Numbered from the stretch's first letter, positions 1-6,733 are shown. The stretch: DNA of 7,606 nt from Planctomycetota bacterium (GCA_029777755.1 JAKORQ010000157.1:1-7606), one strand, 5' to 3'. Notes: generated from the sequence alone by a model not told the origin. Numbers and translations are program-made.

Positions 1-1562
1 AACCACTGGCCATCCCAGCCATGCTCATTGATAGCCTGGCGGATCTCCTGGGCCCATTGTCTCGCCTGCTGCGCCTCGTCATTCTTGCCAAGCCACTGGG
101 CGATCTCGATGAAGTCCAGCAGGCTCTTGTGATAGGCGATGGAAAGCCAGATCCCCTCGCCGCGCCCCTTGATGCCCAGGCGATGGGCGCTGTCGCACCA
201 GTCGCCCTCGTGGATCAGGCAAAGTCCATGCTCGCCGCGATCCTCGTGGAGATGCCGCTGGCATGCGACCAGATGTTCCCATACTGTCGCTTCGCCGCCA
301 TCGAACCACGGGCAGACTTCATCGAGGATCGCCTTGTCGCCGGTCTCGGCCAGGTAGCTCTTGAAGGCCGGCGCAACCCACACCGGCTGGTCGGCATAGT
401 ACTGATCCGACAGGGCGCCTTTGCCGGCCGCCCAGGCGCGGCGGCATCGGCCGCTCTTGTACACATGCGGCATGGCCTCCAGCAGGTTGGCGCGGGCCTG
501 CTTTGCATCGAGAGCTGCCACACCCTGCGTGTCCTGCATGCAGTCGCGGAAGCCTCGGCTGTACAGGCGCGTCCAGAGCGCCGTGAAACAGAGGTTGTAG
601 CCCAGCCAGTGATTGACGAGACGATCAAACTCGCCATCCGGCGTCTTCACCTGTACTCGATCGGTAAGCTGGCGATAGTGCTCCTGCCGATCGGCCACCG
701 CCCGGCGCAGGCGATCAGGACCGCTGAACCAGCGCGAGCGAATCTGTCGCACTTCCCCTGCGTCGGCCGCCACCCCAAGGATCATCTGCACCGAGACCGA
801 TGCGCCCGGCGACAGTTCATGTTCGCTGGCAAGGGCGGCCAGCTTGCCGGCGTGATGCCCGGCCGAGCAGTTCAGGAGATTCGCGAGTTTGCCGGTGCTC
901 ATCCCTTCAGGGCAATCGATCGAGCCTTCGCCAATGAACGTGGCGGTGGAGGTGTCGAAGCTGTGCGTCTTCGCATCCTGCATCATGTAGGCGTTGTAGA
1001 GGGGATCGGGGCGGTCCGGGTCGTTGTTGGTGAGCACGACCGCGCTCAAGTCCTCATGGAACGCCAGCGACATGCTGCCTTCATACCCGAAGTTGGTCCC
1101 GTAGCCGTGCGGCCAGAGCGGGAACATGCCGCACACCAGCAGCTTGCGGGAACTCGCCGAGCCGTTTTTCACCGTGATATTCCAGGCCTCGCCGCGCAGA
1201 CCTTCAGGACAGGAGAGCGTCCAGGTGATCTCGATGCCGTCTGCGCTGCCGCGAAACTCCGCTACGCCCGGGCGGATGGTGAGCGTCGTCCCGGCCAGCC
1301 TCGGCAGGCACAGGAGCTTGCCGCTGCCCTGGTCGCGCACGTACACCCTGCGGGGCATCGAGCCGTCGAGGATCAGGTTCGTGCGCGTGCCGTCCGGGCG
1401 CTTGTAGAAGCTTTGGCCATGGGCATTGATGTCGACGCTGGCGAGGTACTCGCTGTTGAACAGGTATTGGTTCCAGCCATGCGGAGTGCGCGGGCTGGTG
1501 ATGGTAAAGCTCCGGCCGTCTTCGCTGAAGTGCCCCAGATGAGAAGCATACTGTGTGCTCAT
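1..1562 (-). CDS. GH94-type beta-glycoside phosphorylase, C-terminus cut by window edge
   Basis: Reading the minus strand from an ATG at 1562 gives 520 codons with no stop before the window edge. The usual GH94 length is about 800 residues, so the last third is missing. Seen: an N-terminal beta domain with HFSEDGRSFTIT near residue 11, PRTPHGW at 24-30 and SFYK at 51-54; then an (alpha/alpha)6-type catalytic region with RGFRDCMQD at 336-344, HEGDWCD ending at D457, KGRGEGIWLS at 465-474 and NEHGWDGQW at the edge. These match the order of GH94 landmarks (GFRDQLQD, DWND, GKGESVWLG, EHAWDGEW). Family knowledge: GH94 enzymes cleave beta-glucosidic or chitobiose-type disaccharides and oligosaccharides with phosphate, giving a sugar 1-phosphate. 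The general acid is an Asp in the DWND-type motif, so D457 (or D454) is the candidate. Odd: Cys456 stands where Asn is usual. The phosphate-binding C-terminal part is outside the window, so activity and substrate cannot be judged. No signal peptide, hence cytoplasmic. It lies 18 bp after the GH42-like gene, without a strong Shine-Dalgarno. The fold and family are fairly sure; the substrate is unknown. Confidence 0.85.
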   Translation of the reverse strand, partial: MSTQYASHLGHFSEDGRSFTITSPRTPHGWNQYLFNSEYLASVDINAHGQSFYKRPDGTRTNLILDGSMPRRVYVRDQGSGKLLCLPRLAGTTLTIRPGVAEFRGSADGIEITWTLSCPEGLRGEAWNITVKNGSASSRKLLVCGMFPLWPHGYGTNFGYEGSMSLAFHEDLSAVVLTNNDPDRPDPLYNAYMMQDAKTHSFDTSTATFIGEGSIDCPEGMSTGKLANLLNCSAGHHAGKLAALASEHELSPGASVSVQMILGVAADAGEVRQIRSRWFSGPDRLRRAVADRQEHYRQLTDRVQVKTPDGEFDRLVNHWLGYNLCFTALWTRLYSRGFRDCMQDTQGVAALDAKQARANLLEAMPHVYKSGRCRRAWAAGKGALSDQYYADQPVWVAPAFKSYLAETGDKAILDEVCPWFDGGEATVWEHLVACQRHLHEDRGEHGLCLIHEGDWCDSAHRLGIKGRGEGIWLSIAYHKSLLDFIEIAQWLGKNDEAQQARQWAQEIRQAINEHGWDGQW

Positions 1563-1580
1563 GGTCTTGCGCTCTAGAAG

Positions 1581-3776
1581 TCAGGATAACTGAAACAGAA
1601 CCGTTGTATTCTCGCGTGCCTCGATGCTGAACGTGTCGGCATGCTCGGCAATCACCCGGCCATCGAAGACATCGCAAACCCGCGCGGGCGAGGGCAGCCG
1701 CATCGTACACTTGCCCCCCTCGTGGAAGTACATCCCCAGGTAGCCATCGCAGTGGAATACCTGCCCGAGGTGATCGGTGTACACATGGCAGCCGGCGGCG
1801 CGGGCGATATTGCGCAGAATCTCCCGTGGCAGCATGGGGGCGACCGAAAGGATGGGCACCCAGCCATCGCGCTCGCCGATCGCCAGCCCACCGCGCGGCT
1901 GGTCGCCGAAATCGATAGTCTCGCCAAGGATCTTCCCGCCCGACCTGATCCAGAAACGCGGCGTGATCTGGAACGACTGTGGATACCCCTTTAGCGCCGC
2001 GTGATGCCTGATCACCTCTGGTGAAGGATCGCCATAGGTGCCGAAGATCGTCCCGGGCCTGACGCCATCGAGCAGGGGATGCGCCGCCGGGAGCGTGCGC
2101 ACGGCCAGTTCGCCGGCCTCCAGCGTGTAGGCGCAATCAAAGCCGGTTATCCTGCGCATTCGCGCAACGTCGATCCCCTCGCCGTGGCTCACACCGACTG
2201 CGTGGTTGAACAGCACATGATTTCCGTTGCGGCAGCAGTGCACGCAGATGGCGGCCAGTTCCTCATCGCTTAACTGCGCGAGGCTTGGGAAGATCCAGAG
2301 GCGGTAGCGCGAGGTCTGCTCCGTCGAGAACTGCATCAGGTCCGAGAGCAGCAGCTCGTCATACCCCAACCCCATGCGCTCAAGGTGGAACTGCTTGAAC
2401 ATGGAGATCAGAGGCGTGAGCAGCGGTTCATCCTCGCGGTACGCCAGCACATCCTCCGGCCGCAACACTACAGCCACCTGCGCGTTGCTCCGCCCGGCGC
2501 GCAGGGCGTGACTTCTCCCGGCATCAAGGACAGTCTTCAACTCAGCAACCAGCGACGGGCTGTCATACATGCCGCTGACGAGATCCATGTACCACGCTGA
2601 CGCTCCCTGCGTGATCGTGCGGGCCAGGTCGCGGCGAAGGAGCTGTCCAGTCTCCGCAGCATCATGCGGGACATTGTCATGCGGGCTGGGCCAGGAGGAC
2701 TTAAGGTTCGTCGAGCCGTCCAGCTCATGCAGGTATTGCTTGCCGTGGAGGATGGCGGGAGTCACCGGCGCCTGGCCGGAGATTACGCCCCCGACCTGCC
2801 GGAAGCTGTAGTGGAAGGGGCTGACCAAGTAGTCGATATCAGGGCAGGCCAGCACCCTGTCCAGATGAATATGCCCGCCGCGCGACTGCGCCACCGAACC
2901 GGCCTGGTGATGCCACGCATATCCATAGAATGCAAAGACCACCTTACGGCCGGCGCATCCCTGCTTGGTCATGCGGGCGAAGTGAAGAAGCGTGTCGGCG
3001 GTCTGGCGGTTGTATATCTCCAGGTAGTCCAGTACCTGCCGTTCGCGCTTCTCGCTGCGCATGTTCCCGAGCAAGGCATTGTTGCGTGCCTCTGGCCCGG
3101 GAATCTGGATCTGCTCGAAGCTCTCGTAGCTTGTCGACCAGGCATCATTAAGTGCAGCGATATCGCCGTACTTCTCCCGCATGGCGCCCACAAACGCCTG
3201 GCGCATCGGCTCGGAGTAGTCATCAAGGCGATCCGAGGAGAACCGGCCGCCATAACAGAACCAGTGATACCACTCGCCGCACGGGCCGCCGCCTGGCACG
3301 TAGCCGAGGATGTTGTCGCCGTACTTCTCCTCTACGTGTGCCACCACGCGCCGTAGTGCCTCGCCGGCCGCTTCCCGCCAGGCAAGCGAGGCAAACGAAG
3401 GCTCGTTCTTCAGGTGCCCCGAAGCTGGCCCGGTACTGATCATCACTCGCTGGTCCGCGTGCTTTTCCTGCCACCACAGCCCGTACCCAGGGCGGGGGTT
3501 GGCCTGGTCATACTCCATCCAGAAGCGCAGGATCAGCAGGGCATCAGGCTTCTGTGAAAGGTATTGCTCGATGCGGGCATCGGTTGCCGAGTAGTCATAC
3601 TCATCCTCGCCCACCCAGCCATGCGGCGTAAGCGGGTGTGTGTCGAAAACGTCAAACCCCGCGTCGATAAAGTTGCGCATGAACTGCGGGGGTGTGGAGC
3701 AGAATATTCCCGGGTGGGGCCTGCCATCGATAAGCAGACGCGGCACCCCATCAACAGGTCGTATTTCAGTTCTCAT
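1581..3776 (-). CDS. GH-A clan, GH42-like (beta-galactosidase-type) glycoside hydrolase
   Basis: Complete 731-residue protein with no signal peptide or membrane segment, so probably cytoplasmic. Seen: a TIM-barrel-like N-terminal half with GIFCSTPP at about 23-30, HVEEKYGDNILGY at about 147-159, GPCGEW with Glu168, and DDYSEPMRQAF...REKYGDIAALNDAW at about 185-213. YLHELDG follows with Glu351, then ASAWYMDL near 392-399. Glu168 (acid/base) and Glu351 (nucleophile) are 183 residues apart, close to the spacing of the two catalytic Glu in GH42. From about 430 to 570, a segment with VAVVLRPEDVLAY, YDELLLSDL and YRLWIFPSLAQLSDEEL resembles the GH42 middle (trimerisation, glutamine-amidotransferase-like) domain. 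A small beta-rich C-terminal domain ends in FSIEARENTTVLFQLS. The acid/base motif is GEW rather than the GH42 NEYG type, so this may be a sister family. Beta-galactosidase or beta-glucosidase activity is a guess. Start: ATG at 3776 puts conserved-looking MRTEIRPVDG at the N-terminus. An in-frame GTG at 3818 adds 14 weak residues and has no ribosome site. First gene of an operon with the GH94 gene. Confidence 0.72.
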   Translation of the reverse strand: MRTEIRPVDGVPRLLIDGRPHPGIFCSTPPQFMRNFIDAGFDVFDTHPLTPHGWVGEDEYDYSATDARIEQYLSQKPDALLILRFWMEYDQANPRPGYGLWWQEKHADQRVMISTGPASGHLKNEPSFASLAWREAAGEALRRVVAHVEEKYGDNILGYVPGGGPCGEWYHWFCYGGRFSSDRLDDYSEPMRQAFVGAMREKYGDIAALNDAWSTSYESFEQIQIPGPEARNNALLGNMRSEKRERQVLDYLEIYNRQTADTLLHFARMTKQGCAGRKVVFAFYGYAWHHQAGSVAQSRGGHIHLDRVLACPDIDYLVSPFHYSFRQVGGVISGQAPVTPAILHGKQYLHELDGSTNLKSSWPSPHDNVPHDAAETGQLLRRDLARTITQGASAWYMDLVSGMYDSPSLVAELKTVLDAGRSHALRAGRSNAQVAVVLRPEDVLAYREDEPLLTPLISMFKQFHLERMGLGYDELLLSDLMQFSTEQTSRYRLWIFPSLAQLSDEELAAICVHCCRNGNHVLFNHAVGVSHGEGIDVARMRRITGFDCAYTLEAGELAVRTLPAAHPLLDGVRPGTIFGTYGDPSPEVIRHHAALKGYPQSFQITPRFWIRSGGKILGETIDFGDQPRGGLAIGERDGWVPILSVAPMLPREILRNIARAAGCHVYTDHLGQVFHCDGYLGMYFHEGGKCTMRLPSPARVCDVFDGRVIAEHADTFSIEARENTTVLFQLS

Positions 3777-3809
3777 AACGGACTTGGTTTGAGTGAGTTG
3801 GCCTGACAC

Positions 3810-3824
3810 GGTTAACACAGGTTA
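3810..3824 (+). repeat. Two direct GGTTA repeats one helical turn apart
   Basis: GGTTA occurs at 3810-3814 and again at 3820-3824, exactly 10 bp apart, upstream of the GH42-like start. A third copy at 3898-3902 forms the left half of GTTA-ATG-TAAC upstream of the GH9 gene. The same-face spacing is what a protein binding tandem half-sites would use. The element is only five bases, so chance is a real alternative. Confidence 0.3.
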
Positions 3825-3924
3825 GCGGAGCGGGTGGGTTGCTGCAAATGAAACAAAATGAGGGCTTGTAGAATTGGTTGTAGCGCGGTGAAGAACGGGT
3901 TAATGTAACGGTGGTTTCACTTTT

Positions 3925-3953
3925 GCGTTCGCTGGCTTGTTCAGTGCGAGCGC
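3925..3953 (+). other. Inverted repeat, possible leader hairpin before the GH9 gene
   Basis: GCGTTCGC (3925-3932) can pair with GCGAGCGC (3946-3953) across a 13-base loop, giving an 8-bp stem with one G-U wobble in RNA. It ends 18 bases before the GH9 ribosome site. It is not followed by a T run, so it is not a standard terminator. It may shape the 5' leader or be a protein site. The long loop keeps confidence low. Confidence 0.3.
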
Positions 3954-3971
3954 TGTTCGGCGGCAACTGAT

Positions 3972-3978
3972 GGGAGGA
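3972..3978 (+). promoter_or_regulatory. Shine-Dalgarno site that fixes the GH9 start
   Basis: GGGAGGA lies 6 bases before the ATG at 3985. This strong site sits inside the longer possible reading frame that begins at 3937. It therefore argues that translation starts at 3985, which also places the signal peptide at the very N-terminus. Confidence 0.85.
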
Positions 3979-3984
3979 ACTGTA

Positions 3985-6582
3985 ATGAGGCACGCTACCT
4001 GGCGGCTGGCTGCATGTCTGTGTGGGGTGTTGGCAAGCGTGAGTCTGCATGGCGGGCCGCTCGAGGATTTTCGCGATCTGGTCGACAATCGCCTGGCGAT
4101 CCGGTCGTCGCTGGGTGTGCGCTCCGCCCGAGCGCTGGATAACCAGCGGGTCGAGGTTGTTATTGGATTGAGTGCGACCCGCGCTGCCGCCAATCCCGAG
4201 TCATGGCGCATCATCAGCTATGACGATCCCAATTATGTCTACGAGAAGTTCGTGAAGCCCTCGCGGGCGACCGTTCGGCGGGAGCGCGAAGCGCAGGGCG
4301 TCACGGGTTCGCCGTTCCCCGAGTATCAGCGCACCATCGTGACGCTCACGCTGCCCGAGCCGCTCAAGCCCGGCGTCCAGTACTACGCCATGGGACAGGG
4401 TGTGAACGGCGAGATGGTGACGGCCGCCCATACCTCGGCCGGCTTCGTCTACCAGGCTGAAAGCGCACCACCCAAATGGGATGATCCGGCAGTGCACCAG
4501 GCGGTACTGGGCCTGCGCCAGGTCGAGCCGGTTGGGCCGGGGATCATTCGCCTGGAGTTCGGGACGAACTTGTCCGCCCAGGCGGCCGCGAACCTGGATA
4601 ACTACAAGCTCTCGATAGCCGGCGCGCCAATCAAGGCCACCAGCTTCGGCCGGCGCACCATGCTGGATACCTATCTGCCGGTTGGCTGGCCGTTCCAGGC
4701 GATACCCCTGCACCATGTGTTCCTCGAGCTTGAGCGGCCGCTGAAGGATGGCGAGACGCTCGATGTGGAAGTCGCCGCGGCGGTGACTGGCTCGGCCAAC
4801 AGGGCGCAGATGCGCTTCGATTCAACCAGTTCATTCAGCCAGTCGATCAAGGTGAACCAGGTCGGCTACCTGACCACTTCGCCGGTGAAGGTGGCGTACC
4901 TGGGCCGCTGGATGGGCTCATTCCCCGAGGGCAGGCAGGGTGAGTCTTCGGCCCTCAGCTTTGAGCAGCCGCCGGCATTCGAGCTGCGCTCCGATAGGGA
5001 TGGAGCGGTGGTGTTCACCGGGCAGTCAAAGCTGATCCACCGCTCGGGCCAGAAGAACGAAGGTGTCCACAGGGTCGATCACTCCGGCGAGAACGTCTAT
5101 CTGCTGGACTTCACCGCCGTGAAGACACCCGGGCGGTACTTCATCAGTGTGCCGGGGGTGGGACGCAGCATCGCTTTTGACATCGGCGACGATGTCTATG
5201 TAAAGGCGTTCGAGCTTCAGGCGTATGGTGTGTTTGCCCAGCGCTGCGGCATGGAGCTTATGCCGCCTTACTCCGAGTGGCGCCGCATCGCCTGCCATAC
5301 CAATGGCCTGGTGGTGACAACACAGGTGCGCGGCGAGCGGCACAACATCCGCGATCTACGCAGCAAGGCCACTGACCGCAAGATCATGGCGTTCGGCGGC
5401 CACCATGACGCCGGCGACTACAACCCGCGCTCACACCTGGATGTGGCGCAGACGCTGATGGACGCATATGAGCTGGCGCCGCGGAAGTTCTATGATGGCC
5501 AGTTGAACATTCCCGAGAAGGGCAATGGCCTGCCGGACATCCTCGATGAGGCCTTCTGGGCACTGCGGCTGTGGATCGATCTGCAGGATGAGGATGGCGG
5601 CGTGTTCAACGGCACCGAGTCGGCCGGTGATCCCAATTTCATAGAGACGGTCGAGCTGGATCCCACCGGCGACTTCGCCTATGCCAAGGACGCGGCCGGC
5701 TCGTTCTCCTTCGCCGGCGCCATGGCGCAGGCTTCTCGCCTCTGGCGGGCGTCCGGCAAGACCCAGGAGGCAGATGACTTCCTGACTCGCGCCCGCCGGG
5801 CCTATGAGTGGGCCAGCAACAACCCGCCGGCCAACACCTCACCACAGCAGTACTCCAGGCAGTTCCTCGACAAGAAGGCTTACGCCGCCGCCCAGATGCT
5901 GAAGACCACCGGCGAAGAGCGCTTCAATCGTGATTTCCTCGATGCCTGCGTCTGGTCGCGCAACAAGGAAGCGGAGCTGGACGAGCATGCCCAGTATGAC
6001 CAGAGCCTGGCTGCCCTGGCGTATGCCACCTGTGATGAGAAGTTTGTCGATACCCAGATGCAGCAGACCGTTCGTCGGGCAATCATCCGCCGGGCCGACT
6101 GGTTCATCAACAACGCCCAGACGATGGCGTACGGCTTCATTCGTCACCCATATGCCCCGATCAACTGGGGAACGGGGGCATATGAGAACTTCCTTCCCCC
6201 GGTGTTGTGGGCCTGGCGCCTGACCGGCGACGAGAAGTATCTCCACTGGGTGGTGCGCACCTGCGACAACACGCTGGGCGCCAATCCGCTGGGGCTGAGC
6301 TGGATCGTGGGCCTTGGTGAGCGAACGGTACGCGCACCGCTGCACAACAGCCGCTACAGCCATATCGGTGAGGTGCATCCGGGCGCGCAGGTGGAAGGCC
6401 CGGTGCAGTCGGGTGAGGGGTACAGGGTGACAGAGGTCGCCTATCCGCCGATCCAGACCGATTTCGCCAATCTCTACACCTACGTGGACGCCCACTTTGC
6501 GATAGCGATGAACGAGCTGGTGGTGCCGGCCCAGGCCAAGACGATGGCGACTTTCGGGCTGCTGTTGCCCGATCATGAGTGA
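3985..6582 (+). CDS. Secreted GH9 glycoside hydrolase (cellulase-type) with N-terminal beta domains
   Basis: 865 residues from ATG 3985. Residues 1-23 look like a Sec signal: MRHATWR, then hydrophobic LAACLCGVLASVSL. Cleavage is probably between 20 and 24. Residues about 41-144 and 174-269 are two related beta-sandwich domains (shared LSA..AAAN and V.L.L..PLK.G). Residues about 288-400 are the Ig-like domain usual before GH9 catalytic domains, opening IKVNQVGY at 288-295. The catalytic (alpha/alpha)6 domain spans about 407-850. It contains GGHHDAGDYN with Asp475 and Asp478 (catalytic base and nucleophilic-water Asp of GH9), NGLPDILDE, the AAGSFSFAGAMAQASRLW stretch, DNTLGANPLGLSWIVGLG, LHNSR near 786-790, and YVDAHFAIAMNE with Glu844 as candidate proton donor. 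Family knowledge: GH9 enzymes are inverting and mostly endo- or exo-acting on cellulose and other beta-1,4-glucans; some act on glucosaminides. No carbohydrate-binding, dockerin or sorting domain follows the catalytic domain. Divergent from the GH42-like/GH94 operon, which suggests a shared pathway. The family is sure; the substrate is not. Confidence 0.93.
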   Translation: MRHATWRLAACLCGVLASVSLHGGPLEDFRDLVDNRLAIRSSLGVRSARALDNQRVEVVIGLSATRAAANPESWRIISYDDPNYVYEKFVKPSRATVRREREAQGVTGSPFPEYQRTIVTLTLPEPLKPGVQYYAMGQGVNGEMVTAAHTSAGFVYQAESAPPKWDDPAVHQAVLGLRQVEPVGPGIIRLEFGTNLSAQAAANLDNYKLSIAGAPIKATSFGRRTMLDTYLPVGWPFQAIPLHHVFLELERPLKDGETLDVEVAAAVTGSANRAQMRFDSTSSFSQSIKVNQVGYLTTSPVKVAYLGRWMGSFPEGRQGESSALSFEQPPAFELRSDRDGAVVFTGQSKLIHRSGQKNEGVHRVDHSGENVYLLDFTAVKTPGRYFISVPGVGRSIAFDIGDDVYVKAFELQAYGVFAQRCGMELMPPYSEWRRIACHTNGLVVTTQVRGERHNIRDLRSKATDRKIMAFGGHHDAGDYNPRSHLDVAQTLMDAYELAPRKFYDGQLNIPEKGNGLPDILDEAFWALRLWIDLQDEDGGVFNGTESAGDPNFIETVELDPTGDFAYAKDAAGSFSFAGAMAQASRLWRASGKTQEADDFLTRARRAYEWASNNPPANTSPQQYSRQFLDKKAYAAAQMLKTTGEERFNRDFLDACVWSRNKEAELDEHAQYDQSLAALAYATCDEKFVDTQMQQTVRRAIIRRADWFINNAQTMAYGFIRHPYAPINWGTGAYENFLPPVLWAWRLTGDEKYLHWVVRTCDNTLGANPLGLSWIVGLGERTVRAPLHNSRYSHIGEVHPGAQVEGPVQSGEGYRVTEVAYPPIQTDFANLYTYVDAHFAIAMNELVVPAQAKTMATFGLLLPDHE

Positions 6583-6625
6583 AAAATGCGCTGCGATCAC
6601 AAGGATTTGCCCGTGGGTCCGCTGG

Positions 6626-6653
6626 TTGCAATACCTTGAGTGATCACTAAACT
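6626..6653 (+). promoter_or_regulatory. fba: Candidate sigma-70-like promoter for the aldolase gene
   Basis: TTGCAA (6626-6631) and TAAACT (6648-6653) are separated by 16 bp, and each matches 4 of 6 consensus bases. Transcription would begin near 6660, leaving a leader of about 74 bases. It is a plausible but unproven promoter. Confidence 0.35.
6636..6651. promoter_or_regulatory. Palindrome overlapping the candidate aldolase -10 box
   Basis: AGTGATCACT (6639-6648) is a perfect 10-bp palindrome. With two further matched pairs beyond one mismatch it extends to 16 bp (TTgAGTGATCACTaAA). It covers the spacer and the start of the putative -10 box, where a repressor would block polymerase. GATCAC also occurs at 6595-6600. 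No regulator gene is in the window to pair it with. Confidence 0.35.
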
Positions 6654-6719
6654 GTTACACGTTTTCGGGCCGCTGACTCGGGTTGTCCGGAGCCAGGACG
6701 CCGCGGAAGAATCCCCAGA

Positions 6720-6724
6720 AAGGA
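6720..6724 (+). promoter_or_regulatory. fba: Shine-Dalgarno site of the aldolase gene
   Basis: AAGGA lies 9 bases before the ATG at 6734. It supports that start over the in-frame ATG codons at 6743 and 6758, which lie too far downstream of it. Confidence 0.75.
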
Positions 6725-6733
6725 CTGTATTTT

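Larger units (their letters stand above)
3777..3984. promoter_or_regulatory. Divergent intergenic control region between GH42-like and GH9 genes
   Basis: These 208 bp separate two divergently transcribed genes and must hold both promoters and the leaders. I see no near-consensus sigma-70 promoter on either strand. A weak minus-strand candidate is TTGCAG (complement of 3842-3847), 17 bp, then TAACCT (complement of 3819-3824), each 3/6 to consensus. It would start transcription near 3812, inside the upstream GTG alternative, which would favour the ATG at 3776. On the plus strand, TTGTAG at 3878-3883 with TAATGT at 3901-3906 is equally weak. Repeated GGTTA elements and an inverted repeat GTTA-ATG-TAAC (3899-3909) may be operator parts. 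No gene is visible here: the short frames overlapping it have no protein character. Confidence 0.5.
6583..6733. other. Intergenic gap between GH9 gene and aldolase
   Basis: These 151 bp hold no gene. I see no stem plus T-run terminator after the GH9 stop. A candidate promoter and an overlapping palindrome lie in the middle, and a short GTCC/GGAC stem (6685-6688 with 6696-6699) lies in what would be the aldolase leader. The gap suggests the aldolase can be transcribed separately, though read-through from the GH9 gene is possible. Confidence 0.6.

Noticed and set aside
21..1577. 518-codon open frame on the plus strand
   Set aside because: It is antisense to the GH94 gene, whose minus-strand translation carries recognisable family motifs throughout. 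The plus-strand protein is low-complexity Ala/Arg/Val-rich with no domain character, as expected in GC-rich DNA.
1204..2136. 310-codon minus-strand open frame spanning the GH94/GH42-like junction
   Set aside because: Same strand but out of frame with two real genes. It crosses the gene boundary and has an Arg/Pro/His-rich composition typical of a frame shadow.
2664..3356. 230-codon open frame on the plus strand inside the GH42-like gene
   Set aside because: Antisense shadow with no motif and no ribosome site.
3777..3818. GTG at 3818 as the start of the GH42-like protein
   Set aside because: No ribosome site precedes it, the extra 14 residues have no family character, and a possible -10 box lies just upstream of it.
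3937..3984. Upstream ATG at 3937 as the GH9 start
   Set aside because: It would add 16 residues before the signal peptide and would put the strong Shine-Dalgarno inside the coding region.
4006..4017. Lipoprotein-type LAAC motif in the GH9 signal region
   Set aside because: The Cys is residue 11, before any hydrophobic core, so a lipobox reading does not fit; an ordinary Sec signal is more likely.
5839..6600. 253-codon minus-strand frame opposite the GH9 C-terminus
   Set aside because: Antisense to the GH9 catalytic domain, which holds conserved catalytic motifs there.
6583..6733. Rho-independent terminator after the GH9 gene
   Set aside because: Only 4-bp stems are visible and none is followed by a T run.
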